A stretch of 64,000 nt of DNA from contig NZ_CP012673.1 in the NCBI RefSeq assembly GCF_002950945.1, forward strand, positions 12,515,501-12,579,500, written 5' to 3'. This DNA is from Sorangium cellulosum (GTDB taxonomy: Bacteria > Myxococcota_A > Polyangia > Polyangiales > Polyangiaceae). Under the pieces are notes generated by a model that worked only from the letters and a program-made list of their open reading frames with translations, had not been told where the DNA came from and made no database searches. Below, in pieces: positions 45,271 through 54,291 of this stretch; the first letter of the stretch is position 1, and every line of letters begins with the position of its first letter. The position numbers and the translations under genes are program-made.

Positions 45271-46578
45271 ATGTGCGCCCGCGCGGTCCTCGACTCGTTC
45301 GCCTCGCTCGCCGCGCTGGTCGCGCTCGCCGCGGGCGCCGCCGCGTGCACCTCCGAGAGCCCGCGAGGGCCCGAGCCCACGGCGGTGGCGCCCGCACCTG
45401 CGGAGGCAGACGGCGCGCCGGCCGCCGGAACCGAGGCGCCCGCCGGAGCCGAGGCGCCCGCCGGCGATCCGGAGCACGGGCGGCGGCTCGTCGAGCAGTT
45501 CCAGTGCAACCGCTGCCACGACGGCGCCGGGCTCTCGGCGGCGCCGCGCGAGGCGCACTGCGTCCAGTGCCACCAGGACATCGCCGCGGGGCGCTTCCAG
45601 GCGCCGGCCGCGGCGATCCACCGGTGGAACGAGAACCTGATCCAGCTGCCCCACGCCCCGTCGCTCGCGGCGATCGGCGACCGGCTCCGGCCCGGCTGGA
45701 TCCGCGGGTTCCTGCTCGAGCCGCGCGACCTCCGGCCGCGGCTGCACGCGACCATGCCGCGGCTCGCGCTCGCGCCCGAGCAGGCGGGCGACATCGCGGC
45801 GTACCTCACCCAGGGCCGCCGCGAGCGGCCGCGCGCCTCGCTGGAGGGCGCGAGCGCGGCGCAGGGGCGCGCCCTCTTCGAGGCCAAGGGGTGCGGCACC
45901 TGCCACGCCTTCACCGGGGTCGACGGGCTGACCGCGGCCCTGCCGGTGAAGGCGCGGGAGAAGGAGACACGCGCCGCGATCGCCCTGGCGCCGGACCTGC
46001 GGCACACGCGCGACCGGATCGAGCCCGCCGATCTCGTCGTGTGGCTGCTCGATCCGGCGGCGGTGAAGCCCGGCACGCCGATGCCCCAGGTGCCGATGTC
46101 GCCGGCCGAGGCGCGCGATCTCGCGGCGTTCCTCTCGACCGCGCCGCTCGCGCCGCGCGCCCCCGAGGGCGCGCCCGCGAGGCTGCCCGTGCTGACGCGG
46201 CGGGTGACGTACGAGGAGGTGGATCGACGGGTGTTCCGCGTCACGTGCAGGCACTGCCACTCCGAGCCCGATTACACGCTCGGCGACGGCGGCCCCGGGA
46301 ACACCGGGGGATTCGGGTTCAAGCCGCGCGGGTTGAACCTCGCCACCTACGAGGGCATCGCCGCGGGGTACCTCGACGACCAGGGGGAGCGGCGGAGCGT
46401 CTTCTCCGCCGGGCCGGACGGCCGACCGCGGCTGCTCGCCGCGCTCCTGGCGCGCCAGGCCGAGGAGGCGGGCCGCGCCGATCCGGCGGTGCGCGGCATG
46501 CCGCTCGGCCTGACCGCGCTCGGGCCGGAGGAGATCCAGCTGGTCGAGAGCTGGATCGCGCAGGGGCGGCCTCAGTAG
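45271..46578 (+). CDS. Multihaem c-type cytochrome lipoprotein
   Basis: A 435-residue predicted lipoprotein (Cys26 after GAAA). It carries four CXXCH haem motifs: CNRCH (about 80), CVQCH (about 100), CGTCH (about 208) and CRHCH (about 326), with candidate Met ligands in ATMPRLALAPEQ and TPMPQVPMSPAE as found in class I cytochrome c domains. It is therefore likely an electron carrier or terminal acceptor on the outside of the inner membrane or at the outer membrane. It begins 4 bp after the small secreted protein. It is divergent from an operon that also ends in a haem-motif protein. Confidence 0.85.
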   Translation: MCARAVLDSFASLAALVALAAGAAACTSESPRGPEPTAVAPAPAEADGAPAAGTEAPAGAEAPAGDPEHGRRLVEQFQCNRCHDGAGLSAAPREAHCVQCHQDIAAGRFQAPAAAIHRWNENLIQLPHAPSLAAIGDRLRPGWIRGFLLEPRDLRPRLHATMPRLALAPEQAGDIAAYLTQGRRERPRASLEGASAAQGRALFEAKGCGTCHAFTGVDGLTAALPVKAREKETRAAIALAPDLRHTRDRIEPADLVVWLLDPAAVKPGTPMPQVPMSPAEARDLAAFLSTAPLAPRAPEGAPARLPVLTRRVTYEEVDRRVFRVTCRHCHSEPDYTLGDGGPGNTGGFGFKPRGLNLATYEGIAAGYLDDQGERRSVFSAGPDGRPRLLAALLARQAEEAGRADPAVRGMPLGLTALGPEEIQLVESWIAQGRPQ

Positions 46579-46732
46579 CGCCGCGGCGGCGGCGGCGGCG
46601 GCGACGACGCGCGCGATCCACGCGGCGCCGCGGCCCGCTCCTCCCGCGGGATCCCCGCGCGTTCGTGGTAGGCTCCGCCCCGCTTGCGCGCGGCGCGACG
46701 CGGCGCGCGTTCCCACCACGGAGGCCGGCGTC

Positions 46733-47353
46733 ATGACAGGACTGCTTCTGGAAGAGGATTTCTCCGGGTCGAGCGTCGATCCGCGGCTCGAGTGGCGCCA
46801 CCCGCCGGCGCGCTGGGCGGCGGATCCGGCCCGGCGTGTGCTCGTCGTCGAGCCCGGGGCCAAGACGGATTACTGGCAACGGACACACTACGGCTTCCGC
46901 AACGACAACGGGCCATTCCTCTTCACCCGCGCCGCCGGGGACTTCGTGATGACCACCCGCGTGCGGTTCCGGCCCGCGCACCAGTACGATCAGGCAGGGC
47001 TCATGGTGCGGCTCTCGGCCTCGTGCTGGCTGAAGACCTCGGTCGAGTTCGAGCCGGAAGGCCCGAGCCGGCTCGGCGCGGTCGTGACGAACGCGGGGTA
47101 CAGCGACTGGTCGACCCAGCCGTTCTCCCGGGACCGCCGCGAGCTCTGGCTGCGTATCCGGCGGGAGAGCTCGGATTACCTCGTCGAGAGCTCGGATGAT
47201 GGCCAGTCGTGGACTCAGCTCCGCGTGGCCCACCTGCACGAGGACGACGGCGCGCGCGAGGTGGAGTGCGGCCTTTACGCGTGCAGCCCGATCGAGGAGG
47301 GGTTCGTGGCGGAGTTCGAGCTCCTCCGCATCGCGCCGGGACGCGCGGCGTAA
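46733..47353 (+). CDS. DUF1349 family protein
   Basis: A 206-residue cytoplasmic protein (no signal) with a concanavalin-like DUF1349 fold: DFVMTTRVRFRPAHQYDQAG, MVRLSASCWLKTSVEF, WSTQPFSRDRRELWLRIRRE and ECGLYACSPIEEGFVAEF follow the family pattern. The related yeast protein Ree1 is linked to enolase regulation, but the bacterial role is unknown. The start ATG 46733 has GGAGG about 8 nt upstream. Monocistronic. Confidence 0.85.
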   Translation: MTGLLLEEDFSGSSVDPRLEWRHPPARWAADPARRVLVVEPGAKTDYWQRTHYGFRNDNGPFLFTRAAGDFVMTTRVRFRPAHQYDQAGLMVRLSASCWLKTSVEFEPEGPSRLGAVVTNAGYSDWSTQPFSRDRRELWLRIRRESSDYLVESSDDGQSWTQLRVAHLHEDDGAREVECGLYACSPIEEGFVAEFELLRIAPGRAA

Positions 47354-47506
47354 ACCTGCTCGAAGGTCCGCCGCCCCTCCCTGGAATCAGCGCCAGATCG
47401 CGAGACATCTCACCCGCTCGCCGGCCACCGTGTTGCCTGGGGCCCCGGTCCACAGATAGGTTGCCGGGGGCTCCGCGCCGTGCGGTAACAGGGGGACTGG
47501 AGAGCG

Positions 47507-49747
47507 ATGGGTCAGGGTGGCCAGGACAGCGGCGTCACGGTGCCGGAGCAGTGGGGCGAGGTGCCCGAGGCCCCGGGGCAGCGCCCCAGCGTGGTGCCAC
47601 GGTCGAGGTCCTCGACCCCTGCGGCGGCGGGCGTGCAGGCCCAGGGAGCGCCCCGGCCCTTCACCGTCGGCGTCATCACCCCGTTCCTCGACGGCTCGTT
47701 CTGGAATCCTGTCCTGAAAGGCATTCACCAGTCGGCTCAGGAGCGCGGATACCGCACCCTGGTGCTGCGCGGCACGCCCGCCGAGCTCCGCGCGCCCTCG
47801 CTCGCCAGGGAGCACGTGGACGGGTGGATCGTCCTCATCGAGGTACAAGGCATCGAGGCGCTCGCGCGCGCGCGGGTCCCGCTCGTCACGGTCGGCACCT
47901 GCGTCCCGGAGGCCAGCTGCCCGTCCGTGATCCCGGACAACCGCGGCGGCATGCGGAGCGCGGTGCTCCACCTGGTCGAGCACGGGCACCGGCGCATCGC
48001 GTTCGTCGGCCACTTCGACGCCTACGACGTGCGCCAGCGCTTCGAGGCGTACAAGGACGCGCTCGCCGAGGCGGACATCCCCTTCGATCCCGATCTGGTG
48101 ATCCAGAGCGACAACAACTGGTACACCGGCGGCCAGAGCGCCGCGCCGGCGCTGCTCGCGCGGCGGCACACGTGCACCGCGGCGGTCTTCGGCACCGACA
48201 AGAACGCGATCGGCATGTTGCCGTCGCTGAAGGCCGCGGGCGTGCGTATCCCCCAGGATCTCGCGATCGTCGGCTTCGACGACATCGTCGAGGCGCAGGG
48301 CTCCGATCCGCCGCTGACCACGGTGCGCCAGCGGTTCGAGATGATGGGGAGCGCGGCCTGCGACGTCATCGCGGCGAAGCTCGCCGGCGAGGCCGTCCCG
48401 CCCGAGAGCGTGCACACCGCGAACCTGCTCATCCAGCGGAGCTCGTGCGGGTGCAGCGTGGTCCAGAGCTTCCTCCAGCGGGAGGAGGCCGCGCGGGAAG
48501 GCGACGCCGAGAGCGCCCTGGCCCGGCAGATGGTGGAGCTGCTCCTCCTGCCCCGCGCGCTCCCGGCCGGCACCCCGCCGGCGGAGGTGTGGCCAGGGGT
48601 CGCGCTGGTGATCGACGGGTACCTCGCGGCGCTCCGGGGCACCACGCCGCCTCCGGCGGTCGAGCTCGAGCGCGCCTACCGGCAGGCCGCCGGCATCACG
48701 CCCGATCTCGGGACCTTGCTGGCGATCGTGCGCCTGATGGACCAGTCCCCCGAGCGGCGCCGCGTGCCCCCGGGGTCGGCGGCCGAGGGGCGGATAGGGG
48801 AGTTCCTCGAGCTGTCGCGCATCGCGATCGGGCGGGCCCGGCTCGACGCCGAGACCCACCATGTCCACCAGCTCGGGGTCCTCGCGAGGACCAATTACGA
48901 TGTGAGCCTCGCGCTGCTCGGCGGCAACCAGGAGGAGGCGCGCTCGCTGGGCTGGCTCGCGACGACCACGACGGTCTGGAGCTGCCTCGGATTGTGGGAG
49001 GACCTGGAGACCCGCGCGAGCCTCGTCATCGCCGGCGCCTACAGCCGCGACGGCAGCCCGACCCCCTCGATCGGCAGCCGCTGTCCGCAGGAGGCCTTTC
49101 CGCCCCCGGAGCTCTTGCCGCCCGCGGCCGCCGACGGCGAGCTCATGGTGTTCCTCTTGCCGATACGCTCCGCCCTGCGCGACTGGGGGGTCCTGGCGCT
49201 CATCGGCCCGACCCTCGTCGCCATGGCCGGCGACGAGGCCACGTTCGCGATCTGGGGGACGCTCCTCGGCGCGGCCCTCGAGCGCGACGCGATGGTGCAG
49301 TCGCTGTCGGAGCAGCACGCGGGCCTCGAGCGAGCCTACCAGGTCGAGCGCAGGCTCTCGGAGACCGTGCGCGAGCTGGGCTGTCCGGTCATCCCGCTCC
49401 TGCCCGGCGTGCTGCTCGTGCCGCTGATCGGGTGGATCGACGGCCGCCGCGCCGCGCAGGTGCTCGAGCGCGTGACCGCCGGGGTGAACCGGCACGGGGC
49501 GGGCGTCGTGCTGCTCGACGTCACGGGCGTCCCGTCGGTGGACGCCCAGGTCGCCGACTCGCTGGGCCAGACCAGCCGCGCCGCCGCGCTGCTCGGCGCG
49601 CGGGTATGCCTGGTCGGCGTGCGCCCGGAGATCGCGAGGAGCCTGGTCGGCGTCGACCTCGGCGACCTGTCCACCTACGCGTCGCTCTCGGCCGCGATCC
49701 AGGAGCTCGCGCCCGCGGGCGCCCGCGCGCGGCGCGGCGGGCGGTAA
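47507..49747 (+). CDS. LacI-like sensor fused to STAS domain, no HTH
   Basis: A 746-residue cytoplasmic fusion. Residues of about 48-310 form a periplasmic-binding-protein-like ligand domain of the LacI type (TVGVITPFLDGSFWNPVLKG, HLVEHGHRRIAFVGHFDAYD, DLAIVGFDDIVEAQGSDPPL), but the LacI HTH is absent; the first 48 residues are Gly/Pro-rich. The cysteine motif RSSCGC (about 308) follows. A long helical/GAF-like middle (about 320-600) leads to a STAS domain (about 620-735) with LLDVTGVPSVDA and RPEIARSLVGVDL, similar to RsbR. It therefore senses a small molecule, perhaps a sugar, and signals by partner switching rather than DNA binding (inference). No sigma-factor regulator gene is adjacent. 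Confidence 0.82.
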   Translation: MGQGGQDSGVTVPEQWGEVPEAPGQRPSVVPRSRSSTPAAAGVQAQGAPRPFTVGVITPFLDGSFWNPVLKGIHQSAQERGYRTLVLRGTPAELRAPSLAREHVDGWIVLIEVQGIEALARARVPLVTVGTCVPEASCPSVIPDNRGGMRSAVLHLVEHGHRRIAFVGHFDAYDVRQRFEAYKDALAEADIPFDPDLVIQSDNNWYTGGQSAAPALLARRHTCTAAVFGTDKNAIGMLPSLKAAGVRIPQDLAIVGFDDIVEAQGSDPPLTTVRQRFEMMGSAACDVIAAKLAGEAVPPESVHTANLLIQRSSCGCSVVQSFLQREEAAREGDAESALARQMVELLLLPRALPAGTPPAEVWPGVALVIDGYLAALRGTTPPPAVELERAYRQAAGITPDLGTLLAIVRLMDQSPERRRVPPGSAAEGRIGEFLELSRIAIGRARLDAETHHVHQLGVLARTNYDVSLALLGGNQEEARSLGWLATTTTVWSCLGLWEDLETRASLVIAGAYSRDGSPTPSIGSRCPQEAFPPPELLPPAAADGELMVFLLPIRSALRDWGVLALIGPTLVAMAGDEATFAIWGTLLGAALERDAMVQSLSEQHAGLERAYQVERRLSETVRELGCPVIPLLPGVLLVPLIGWIDGRRAAQVLERVTAGVNRHGAGVVLLDVTGVPSVDAQVADSLGQTSRAAALLGARVCLVGVRPEIARSLVGVDLGDLSTYASLSAAIQELAPAGARARRGGR

Positions 49748-49819
49748 AGTCGCTTTACAAACACGCGACGCTGGGTGCGGCGCCAGGAGGTATGCCTAAA
49801 GTCGTGGTATAGGCGTACC
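49744..49819. promoter_or_regulatory. Palindromes upstream of the antitoxin gene
   Basis: GTAAAG-TCG-CTTTAC (49744-49758) is a perfect inverted repeat, and GGTATGCC (49789-49796) / GGCGTACC (49812-49819) is a 7-of-8 inverted repeat with a 15-bp gap ending one base before the antitoxin ATG. Toxin-antitoxin operons are usually autoregulated at such sites. Confidence 0.35.
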
Positions 49820-49820
49820 C

Positions 49821-50051
49821 ATGAGGGTGAAGCGCAAGAGTCATAACCTCGACGAGGCGCTGCTTCATCACGTCAAACGCGTGCTCGGGGCGGCGACGGA
49901 GACGGAGGCGATCCACGAGGCGCTGCGCGCCGTGCTCGTGGGCGAGGGCATGGTGGCGGATCTCGAGGCGGCCCGGGGCGAGGATGTGTTCCGAGCCGAG
50001 TTCGTGAGGCAGATGCGGGCCGAGCGGCGCGCCGCATCGGCGCGATGCTGA
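49821..50051 (+). CDS. VapB-like ribbon-helix-helix antitoxin
   Basis: A 76-residue protein resembling small antitoxins of VapBC systems: HNLDEALLHHVKRVLGAATE fits the ribbon-helix-helix DNA-binding part (about 8-35), and an acidic/helical tail (ARGEDVFRAEFVRQMRAE) would bind the toxin. The toxin reading frame overlaps its end, but only a stub remains. No good ribosome site is visible directly upstream of the ATG. Confidence 0.65.
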   Translation: MRVKRKSHNLDEALLHHVKRVLGAATETEAIHEALRAVLVGEGMVADLEAARGEDVFRAEFVRQMRAERRAASARC

Positions 50052-50149
50052 TCACCGAAAACGCGAAGGATTTCGGTCTGATCCGGCAATATCTGCCCCA
50101 CCACGCGCTGTCCATGGGCGAGCTCGCGCGCGCCCTCCCGGCGCGCTGA
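50045..50149 (+). pseudogene. C-terminal stub of a PIN-domain (VapC-like) toxin
   Basis: An open frame of 34 codons overlaps the antitoxin stop in another frame: MLITENAKDFGLIRQYLPHH, ending ARALPAR. The segment LITENAKDF matches the last conserved acidic block of PIN-domain ribonucleases. The first about 100 residues with the other catalytic acids are missing, so no active toxin can be made. Confidence 0.6.
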
Positions 50150-50199
50150 CCCTCCGGCAGCTCGCCTGCGCTTGAAGCGCGGCAGCCAGCGCCCCCGCG

Positions 50200-51126
50200 T
50201 CAGTCGCCGCCGCCGTCGGGATCGCCGCAGGGGTCGTCCGACGAGCGGCACCGGATCACCATCCAGATCTCGTTACCCTTCTCGTTGTGGCGCACCTCGT
50301 CCATGAAGGTGCGGATCAACATCAGGCCGCGGCCGCTCGGCTTGTCCAGGTTGGCGAGGTCGGTCGGGTCCGGCAGGTCGCGCGGATCGAAGCCGGGCCC
50401 CTCGTCGCGCACCATGTAGGTCGCCTCGGTCCGCGTCTCCCGCGCCACGACGTAGACGCGGCGGTCCCGGTAAGGGCTCTCGGTCCGGCGCCGCTCCACG
50501 AGCGCCGAGAAGGCGCTCGGATCCTCGTCGAGCAGCGTCGAGCTGACCTCGAGGTTGCCGTGCACGATCGCGTTCACCAGCGCCTCGCGCAGCGCCACCG
50601 CCACCTGGATCCGGCCCGTTTCGTCGCACAGCCGCATCCGGCCCAGGCTCTGCTCGATGTGGCCCACCAGCGCGGGCACCTTCGCCACGTCGTTGTCGAG
50701 CTCGAAATGCGACTCGGTCGCCGTCAGGCACGAGAGCAGCTGCTGCTCCCGCCGGTCGAGCCGCGCCACCGCGAGGACGTTCTCGACCGTGCTCACGAGC
50801 TCCGCCGCGAGGTTCCGCTTCGCGACGTAGCTCGCGGCCCCGCGCCGGAGCGCCTGCACCGCGATCTCCTCGCTCCCGTGCGCCGTCATCAGGATCACCG
50901 GCAGGTACGGGTGCTCCCGGCGGATCGCCTCGACCAGCTCCAGGCCGTCCATCTCCGGCATCTGGAGATCCGTCAGCACGATGTCCGGCATCGATCGCGC
51001 GATCGACCGGAGCGCCTCCACGCCGTTCTCGGCGTACAGCGGCTCCATGCCGGCGCGCTTCTTGAGCAGGCCCCCGCAGAGGCGTCGGTCGTACGGGGAG
51101 TCGTCGACCACGAGCACCCTCACCAT
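50200..51126 (-). CDS. Response regulator with anti-sigma-type ATPase output
   Basis: A 308-residue protein with an N-terminal receiver (about 1-120: VLVVDDSPYD, phospho-acceptor Asp in VLTDLQMPEMDG about 53, switch T in LMTAHG) and a C-terminal HATPase_c domain of the RsbW/anti-sigma type (about 160-300: N-box REALVNAIVHGN, VRDEGPGFDPRDL, SGRGLMLIRTF). The output may thus be Ser/Thr phosphorylation of, or binding to, an anti-sigma antagonist. The start has GAGGTGA 4 nt upstream. It follows the hybrid kinase after 12 bp in the same direction, so the two likely form a phosphorelay. The acidic tail (SSDDPCGDPDGGGD) is unusual. Confidence 0.87.
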   Translation of the reverse strand: MVRVLVVDDSPYDRRLCGGLLKKRAGMEPLYAENGVEALRSIARSMPDIVLTDLQMPEMDGLELVEAIRREHPYLPVILMTAHGSEEIAVQALRRGAASYVAKRNLAAELVSTVENVLAVARLDRREQQLLSCLTATESHFELDNDVAKVPALVGHIEQSLGRMRLCDETGRIQVAVALREALVNAIVHGNLEVSSTLLDEDPSAFSALVERRRTESPYRDRRVYVVARETRTEATYMVRDEGPGFDPRDLPDPTDLANLDKPSGRGLMLIRTFMDEVRHNEKGNEIWMVIRCRSSDDPCGDPDGGGD

Positions 51127-51138
51127 CGCGTCACCTCG

Positions 51139-54100
51139 CTAGTTTTCCTCGCGCCGATCGGCCTCGACCGGCGCCGGGGGCTCCACCGACGTCCCCTCGC
51201 GCACGAACGCGACGAGCTCGGGGAGCAGCCGGTCGATCTGCGCGCGCAGCGCGAACTGCGCCTCGGCCAGGCTGCCGAGCTGGTTCGCGCGCGCCATCTT
51301 CTCCAGCGTGAAGGCGGCCTCGAACGCGCTCCGCGCGCCGAAGCTGTCCACCGCGCCCTTCAGGGTGTGCGCGGCCCGCTGGAGCTTGCGCGCGTCGCCG
51401 GCGGTCACCGCCTCGTCGATCTCGGCCATCCAGCGGGGGCACTCCTCCAGGAACACCTCGACGAGCTCCCGCAGGAGGTCGGCGTCGCCCCCCGTCCGCT
51501 CGAGCGCCCGGGTGCGATCGAACATCGGCCGGGCCGCCATCGACGAGGGCGAGCCGGCCGTCCGCTCGTCGGACCGGGAGCTCGCCGGCCCGCTCTCGAA
51601 CGTCGACGAGGGCACCGGCGTGAGCGACGTGGACGAGCCCGGCGCGCCGAGCGACAGGCGCGCCGGGTCCTCGATCTCCAGCGAGGAGGGCCCGGCGGCG
51701 AGCCGGTCGATCATGTCGTAGAGCTCCTCGACCTGCACCGGCTTCGAGACGTACCCGTCGAAGCCGGCCCGGAGGCAGCGCTCGCGGTCGCCCTTCATCG
51801 CGTACGCGGTCACGACGATGAGCGGCATGTGCCCGCCCTCGCGCCGCTCGCGGGCGCGGACGGCCCGCGCGGCCTGGAGGCCGTCCATCTCCGGCATCTC
51901 GACGTCGAGCAGGGCCACGTCGTACTGGCCGGACGCGATCTTCTCGACGGCGAGCCGCCCGTTCTCGACGATGTGCACGTGGTGGCCCTGCCGCTCCAGC
52001 CAGCGGCGCATCAGCTTCTGGTTGATCGCGTTGTCCTCCGCGACGAGCACGCGCAGGCCGCGGGCGCGCGGCCCGGGCGCGGCGCGGCGCGCCTCGGCCG
52101 ACCGGAGCGCGCTGCGCGTCGGGATGCCGAAGGCGTGGAGCACGGCGTCCTGGAGGTGCGACGGCTTCACGGGCTTCGTCACCATCGTGAGGACGCCGAG
52201 GTCGCGGCAGCGCGCGGCGTCGGCCTGCGCGGACGTCGAGCTGAGCATCATGATGGTGCGCCCCTTCAGGATCTCGCGCCGGCGGCAGTGCTCGACCACC
52301 GCGAAGCCGTCGACCTTGGGCATGCGGGCGTCGACGAGGACGAGGCCGAACGAGCTGCTCGCCGCGCCCGCGGCGTTGCCCCCCGGCTTGCCCCAGGGCA
52401 GCGCCCACACCCCCGAGTCCTCCGAGAGCGCCGCGATCGCCGCCGCGCCCGAGTCGACGAGGACCGGCTTCATCCCCCACCCCTCGACGATCTCCCCGAG
52501 GATGCGCCGCGCGGTCGCGTTGTCGTCCGCGATGAGGACCCGCGTACCGAGCAGCTCCTCCGGGAGCTCGGGGCGCCGCGACCGGACGGCGCCGTCGAGG
52601 GCCCGGAGCTGGAGCGTGAAGTGGAAGGTGCTGCCCTTGCCGAGCTCGCTCTCGATCCAGATCTTGCCGCCCATCATCTCGACGAGCCGGGCGCAGATCG
52701 TCAGCCCGAGGCCCGTGCCGCCGTACTTGCGGGTCGTCGACCCGTCCGCCTGCGCGAACGCGTCGAAGACGAGCCGCTGCTTCTCGGGGGCGATCCCGAT
52801 GCCCGTGTCGATGACGCGCACGTGAAGCACCACGACGTCGCCGAGCGCCTCGCCCGAGTAGAGGCCCGGCGAGCTCACGCCCTCCGCGCCGGCCTCGTCC
52901 TCGGGCGTGAAGGGCGCGCGCGCGTCGATCGAGGCGCGGACGAGGACCTCGCCGGCGTCGGTGAACTTCACCGCGTTGCTGACGAGGTTCACGAGCACCT
53001 GGCGCAGGCGCAGCGGATCGCCGACGAGCGCCTCGGGCACCTCGGGGCCGACCTGGAAGGCGAGCTCCAGCCGCTTCTCGTGGGCCCGGAGCGCGAGCGT
53101 CTTCACGGCGTCGCCGATGATCTCGTTCGGGTCGAAGGCGACGGGCTCGATCTCGAGCTTGCCCGCCTCGATCTTCGAGAAGTCGAGGACGTCGTTGATG
53201 ATGGCGAGCAGCGCGTCGGCCGAGATCTTGACCATCTCGAGGTACTCGCGCTGCTCCTGGGTGAGCTCGGTCTGGAGCGCGAGCGACGTCATGCCGATGA
53301 TGCCGTTCATCGGCGTGCGGATCTCGTGGCTCACGCTGGCGAGGACCTCGCTCTTCGCGCGGCTCGCCGCCTCGGCGGCCTCCTTGGCCTGCTGGAGCTC
53401 GGCCTCGACCGCCTGGCGCTGCATGAGCAGGGCGCGCAGGCTCGCGGAGTGCTCGCGCTCGTTCTCGAGCGAGGCCTCGCCCATGGCGTCGGCGCGCCGC
53501 TTCGCGATGCTCGCCATCACCGCCATGGCGGGCGTGGTGACGGCGAAGACGATGACCCGGAGCAGGTTGTCCGCGCTGTACGAGAACGGCATCCCGTCCT
53601 CGGAGAAGTAGATCGCGAAGTAGATGCAGGAGATGAGGGCGGTGATGATGCCGCCCCACAGGCCTCCGCTGAACGCCGCGAAGACGATGATCATCGAGAG
53701 GATCGCCGGCGGGTTCGGGATGCTCCAGTCGAGCGCGGCCTCGAGCGACGCGACGGCGCCGATGACGAGCAGCGCGAGCAGGGGCCCGAGCAGCGGGAGC
53801 CAGAGCTTCTCGGCGGACGCCCGGCTGAGGTGCCGCCCCGGCGCGGACGGGGCCGGCAGGAAGGTGCCGCGGAGGTCGCCGTCGCCGGTCAGCGAGAGGC
53901 GGGGCTCGCCGCCCGTCAGCGACAGCCGGGGCTCGCCGCCCGTCAGCGACAGCCGGGGCTCGCCGCCCGTCAGCGACAGCCGGGGCTCGCCGCCCGTCAG
54001 CGACAGCCGGGGCTCGCCGCCCGTCAGCGACAGCCGGGGCTCGCCGCTGCCCGTCAGCGACAGCCGATGCTCGCCCGCCGCGGGTCGGAGATCTCCGCTC

Positions 54101-54180
54101 CGCGGGCGTCGGGGATCCGCGCTGGTGGACCCCGCCGCGGCGGCGGGCGGGGGCTCCTCGGCCTTCGGCATGGCGTCCAT
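51139..54180 (-). CDS. Membrane hybrid histidine kinase with two receivers and HPt
   Basis: A 1013-residue complete phosphorelay protein. The N-terminal about 125 residues are soluble and contain seven GE(P/H)RLSLTG repeats (about 35-98). Four or more membrane segments (about 130-230) follow, with a short coiled coil, then HisKA (SHEIRTPMNG, His about 283) and HATPase (NLVSNAVKF, DTGIGI, GTGLGLTIC). Receiver 1 (about 545-665; Asp in VLVDARMP), receiver 2 (about 700-820; Asp in ALLDVEMPEMDG about 756) and an HPt domain (about 880-990; His in AAHTLKGA about 936) complete it. ATG 54180 has no clear ribosome site; ATG 54171 is the alternative. The downstream response regulator is the probable final acceptor. 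Confidence 0.88.
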   Translation of the reverse strand: MDAMPKAEEPPPAAAAGSTSADPRRPRSGDLRPAAGEHRLSLTGSGEPRLSLTGGEPRLSLTGGEPRLSLTGGEPRLSLTGGEPRLSLTGGEPRLSLTGDGDLRGTFLPAPSAPGRHLSRASAEKLWLPLLGPLLALLVIGAVASLEAALDWSIPNPPAILSMIIVFAAFSGGLWGGIITALISCIYFAIYFSEDGMPFSYSADNLLRVIVFAVTTPAMAVMASIAKRRADAMGEASLENEREHSASLRALLMQRQAVEAELQQAKEAAEAASRAKSEVLASVSHEIRTPMNGIIGMTSLALQTELTQEQREYLEMVKISADALLAIINDVLDFSKIEAGKLEIEPVAFDPNEIIGDAVKTLALRAHEKRLELAFQVGPEVPEALVGDPLRLRQVLVNLVSNAVKFTDAGEVLVRASIDARAPFTPEDEAGAEGVSSPGLYSGEALGDVVVLHVRVIDTGIGIAPEKQRLVFDAFAQADGSTTRKYGGTGLGLTICARLVEMMGGKIWIESELGKGSTFHFTLQLRALDGAVRSRRPELPEELLGTRVLIADDNATARRILGEIVEGWGMKPVLVDSGAAAIAALSEDSGVWALPWGKPGGNAAGAASSSFGLVLVDARMPKVDGFAVVEHCRRREILKGRTIMMLSSTSAQADAARCRDLGVLTMVTKPVKPSHLQDAVLHAFGIPTRSALRSAEARRAAPGPRARGLRVLVAEDNAINQKLMRRWLERQGHHVHIVENGRLAVEKIASGQYDVALLDVEMPEMDGLQAARAVRARERREGGHMPLIVVTAYAMKGDRERCLRAGFDGYVSKPVQVEELYDMIDRLAAGPSSLEIEDPARLSLGAPGSSTSLTPVPSSTFESGPASSRSDERTAGSPSSMAARPMFDRTRALERTGGDADLLRELVEVFLEECPRWMAEIDEAVTAGDARKLQRAAHTLKGAVDSFGARSAFEAAFTLEKMARANQLGSLAEAQFALRAQIDRLLPELVAFVREGTSVEPPAPVEADRREEN
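53888..54079 (-). repeat. 27-bp tandem repeat, seven copies
   Basis: Units start at 53888, 53915, 53942, 53969, 53996, 54023 and 54053 (the last after a 3-bp insertion). The five central units are essentially identical and encode GEPRLSLTG. The frame is kept, so copy number can change without loss of the kinase. Confidence 0.9.
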
Positions 54181-54291
54181 GGAGATAGCGGGGTCGCGAT
54201 CGCGCGTCCATGGCCGCGAAGCTCGAGTTGCGGCGGGCGCCGCGGACGCCAGGCCGGCGGCGGGGCTCCGGGTGGGCCGGCGCCCGCCGCC

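Noticed and set aside
47507..49747. LacI repressor for the operators near the GH62 gene
   Set aside because: The protein has the LacI-like ligand domain but no helix-turn-helix, and ends in a STAS domain.
53888..54079. Regularly spaced repeats as a CRISPR array
   Set aside because: The units are directly adjacent with no unique spacers, stay in frame and encode a protein repeat.
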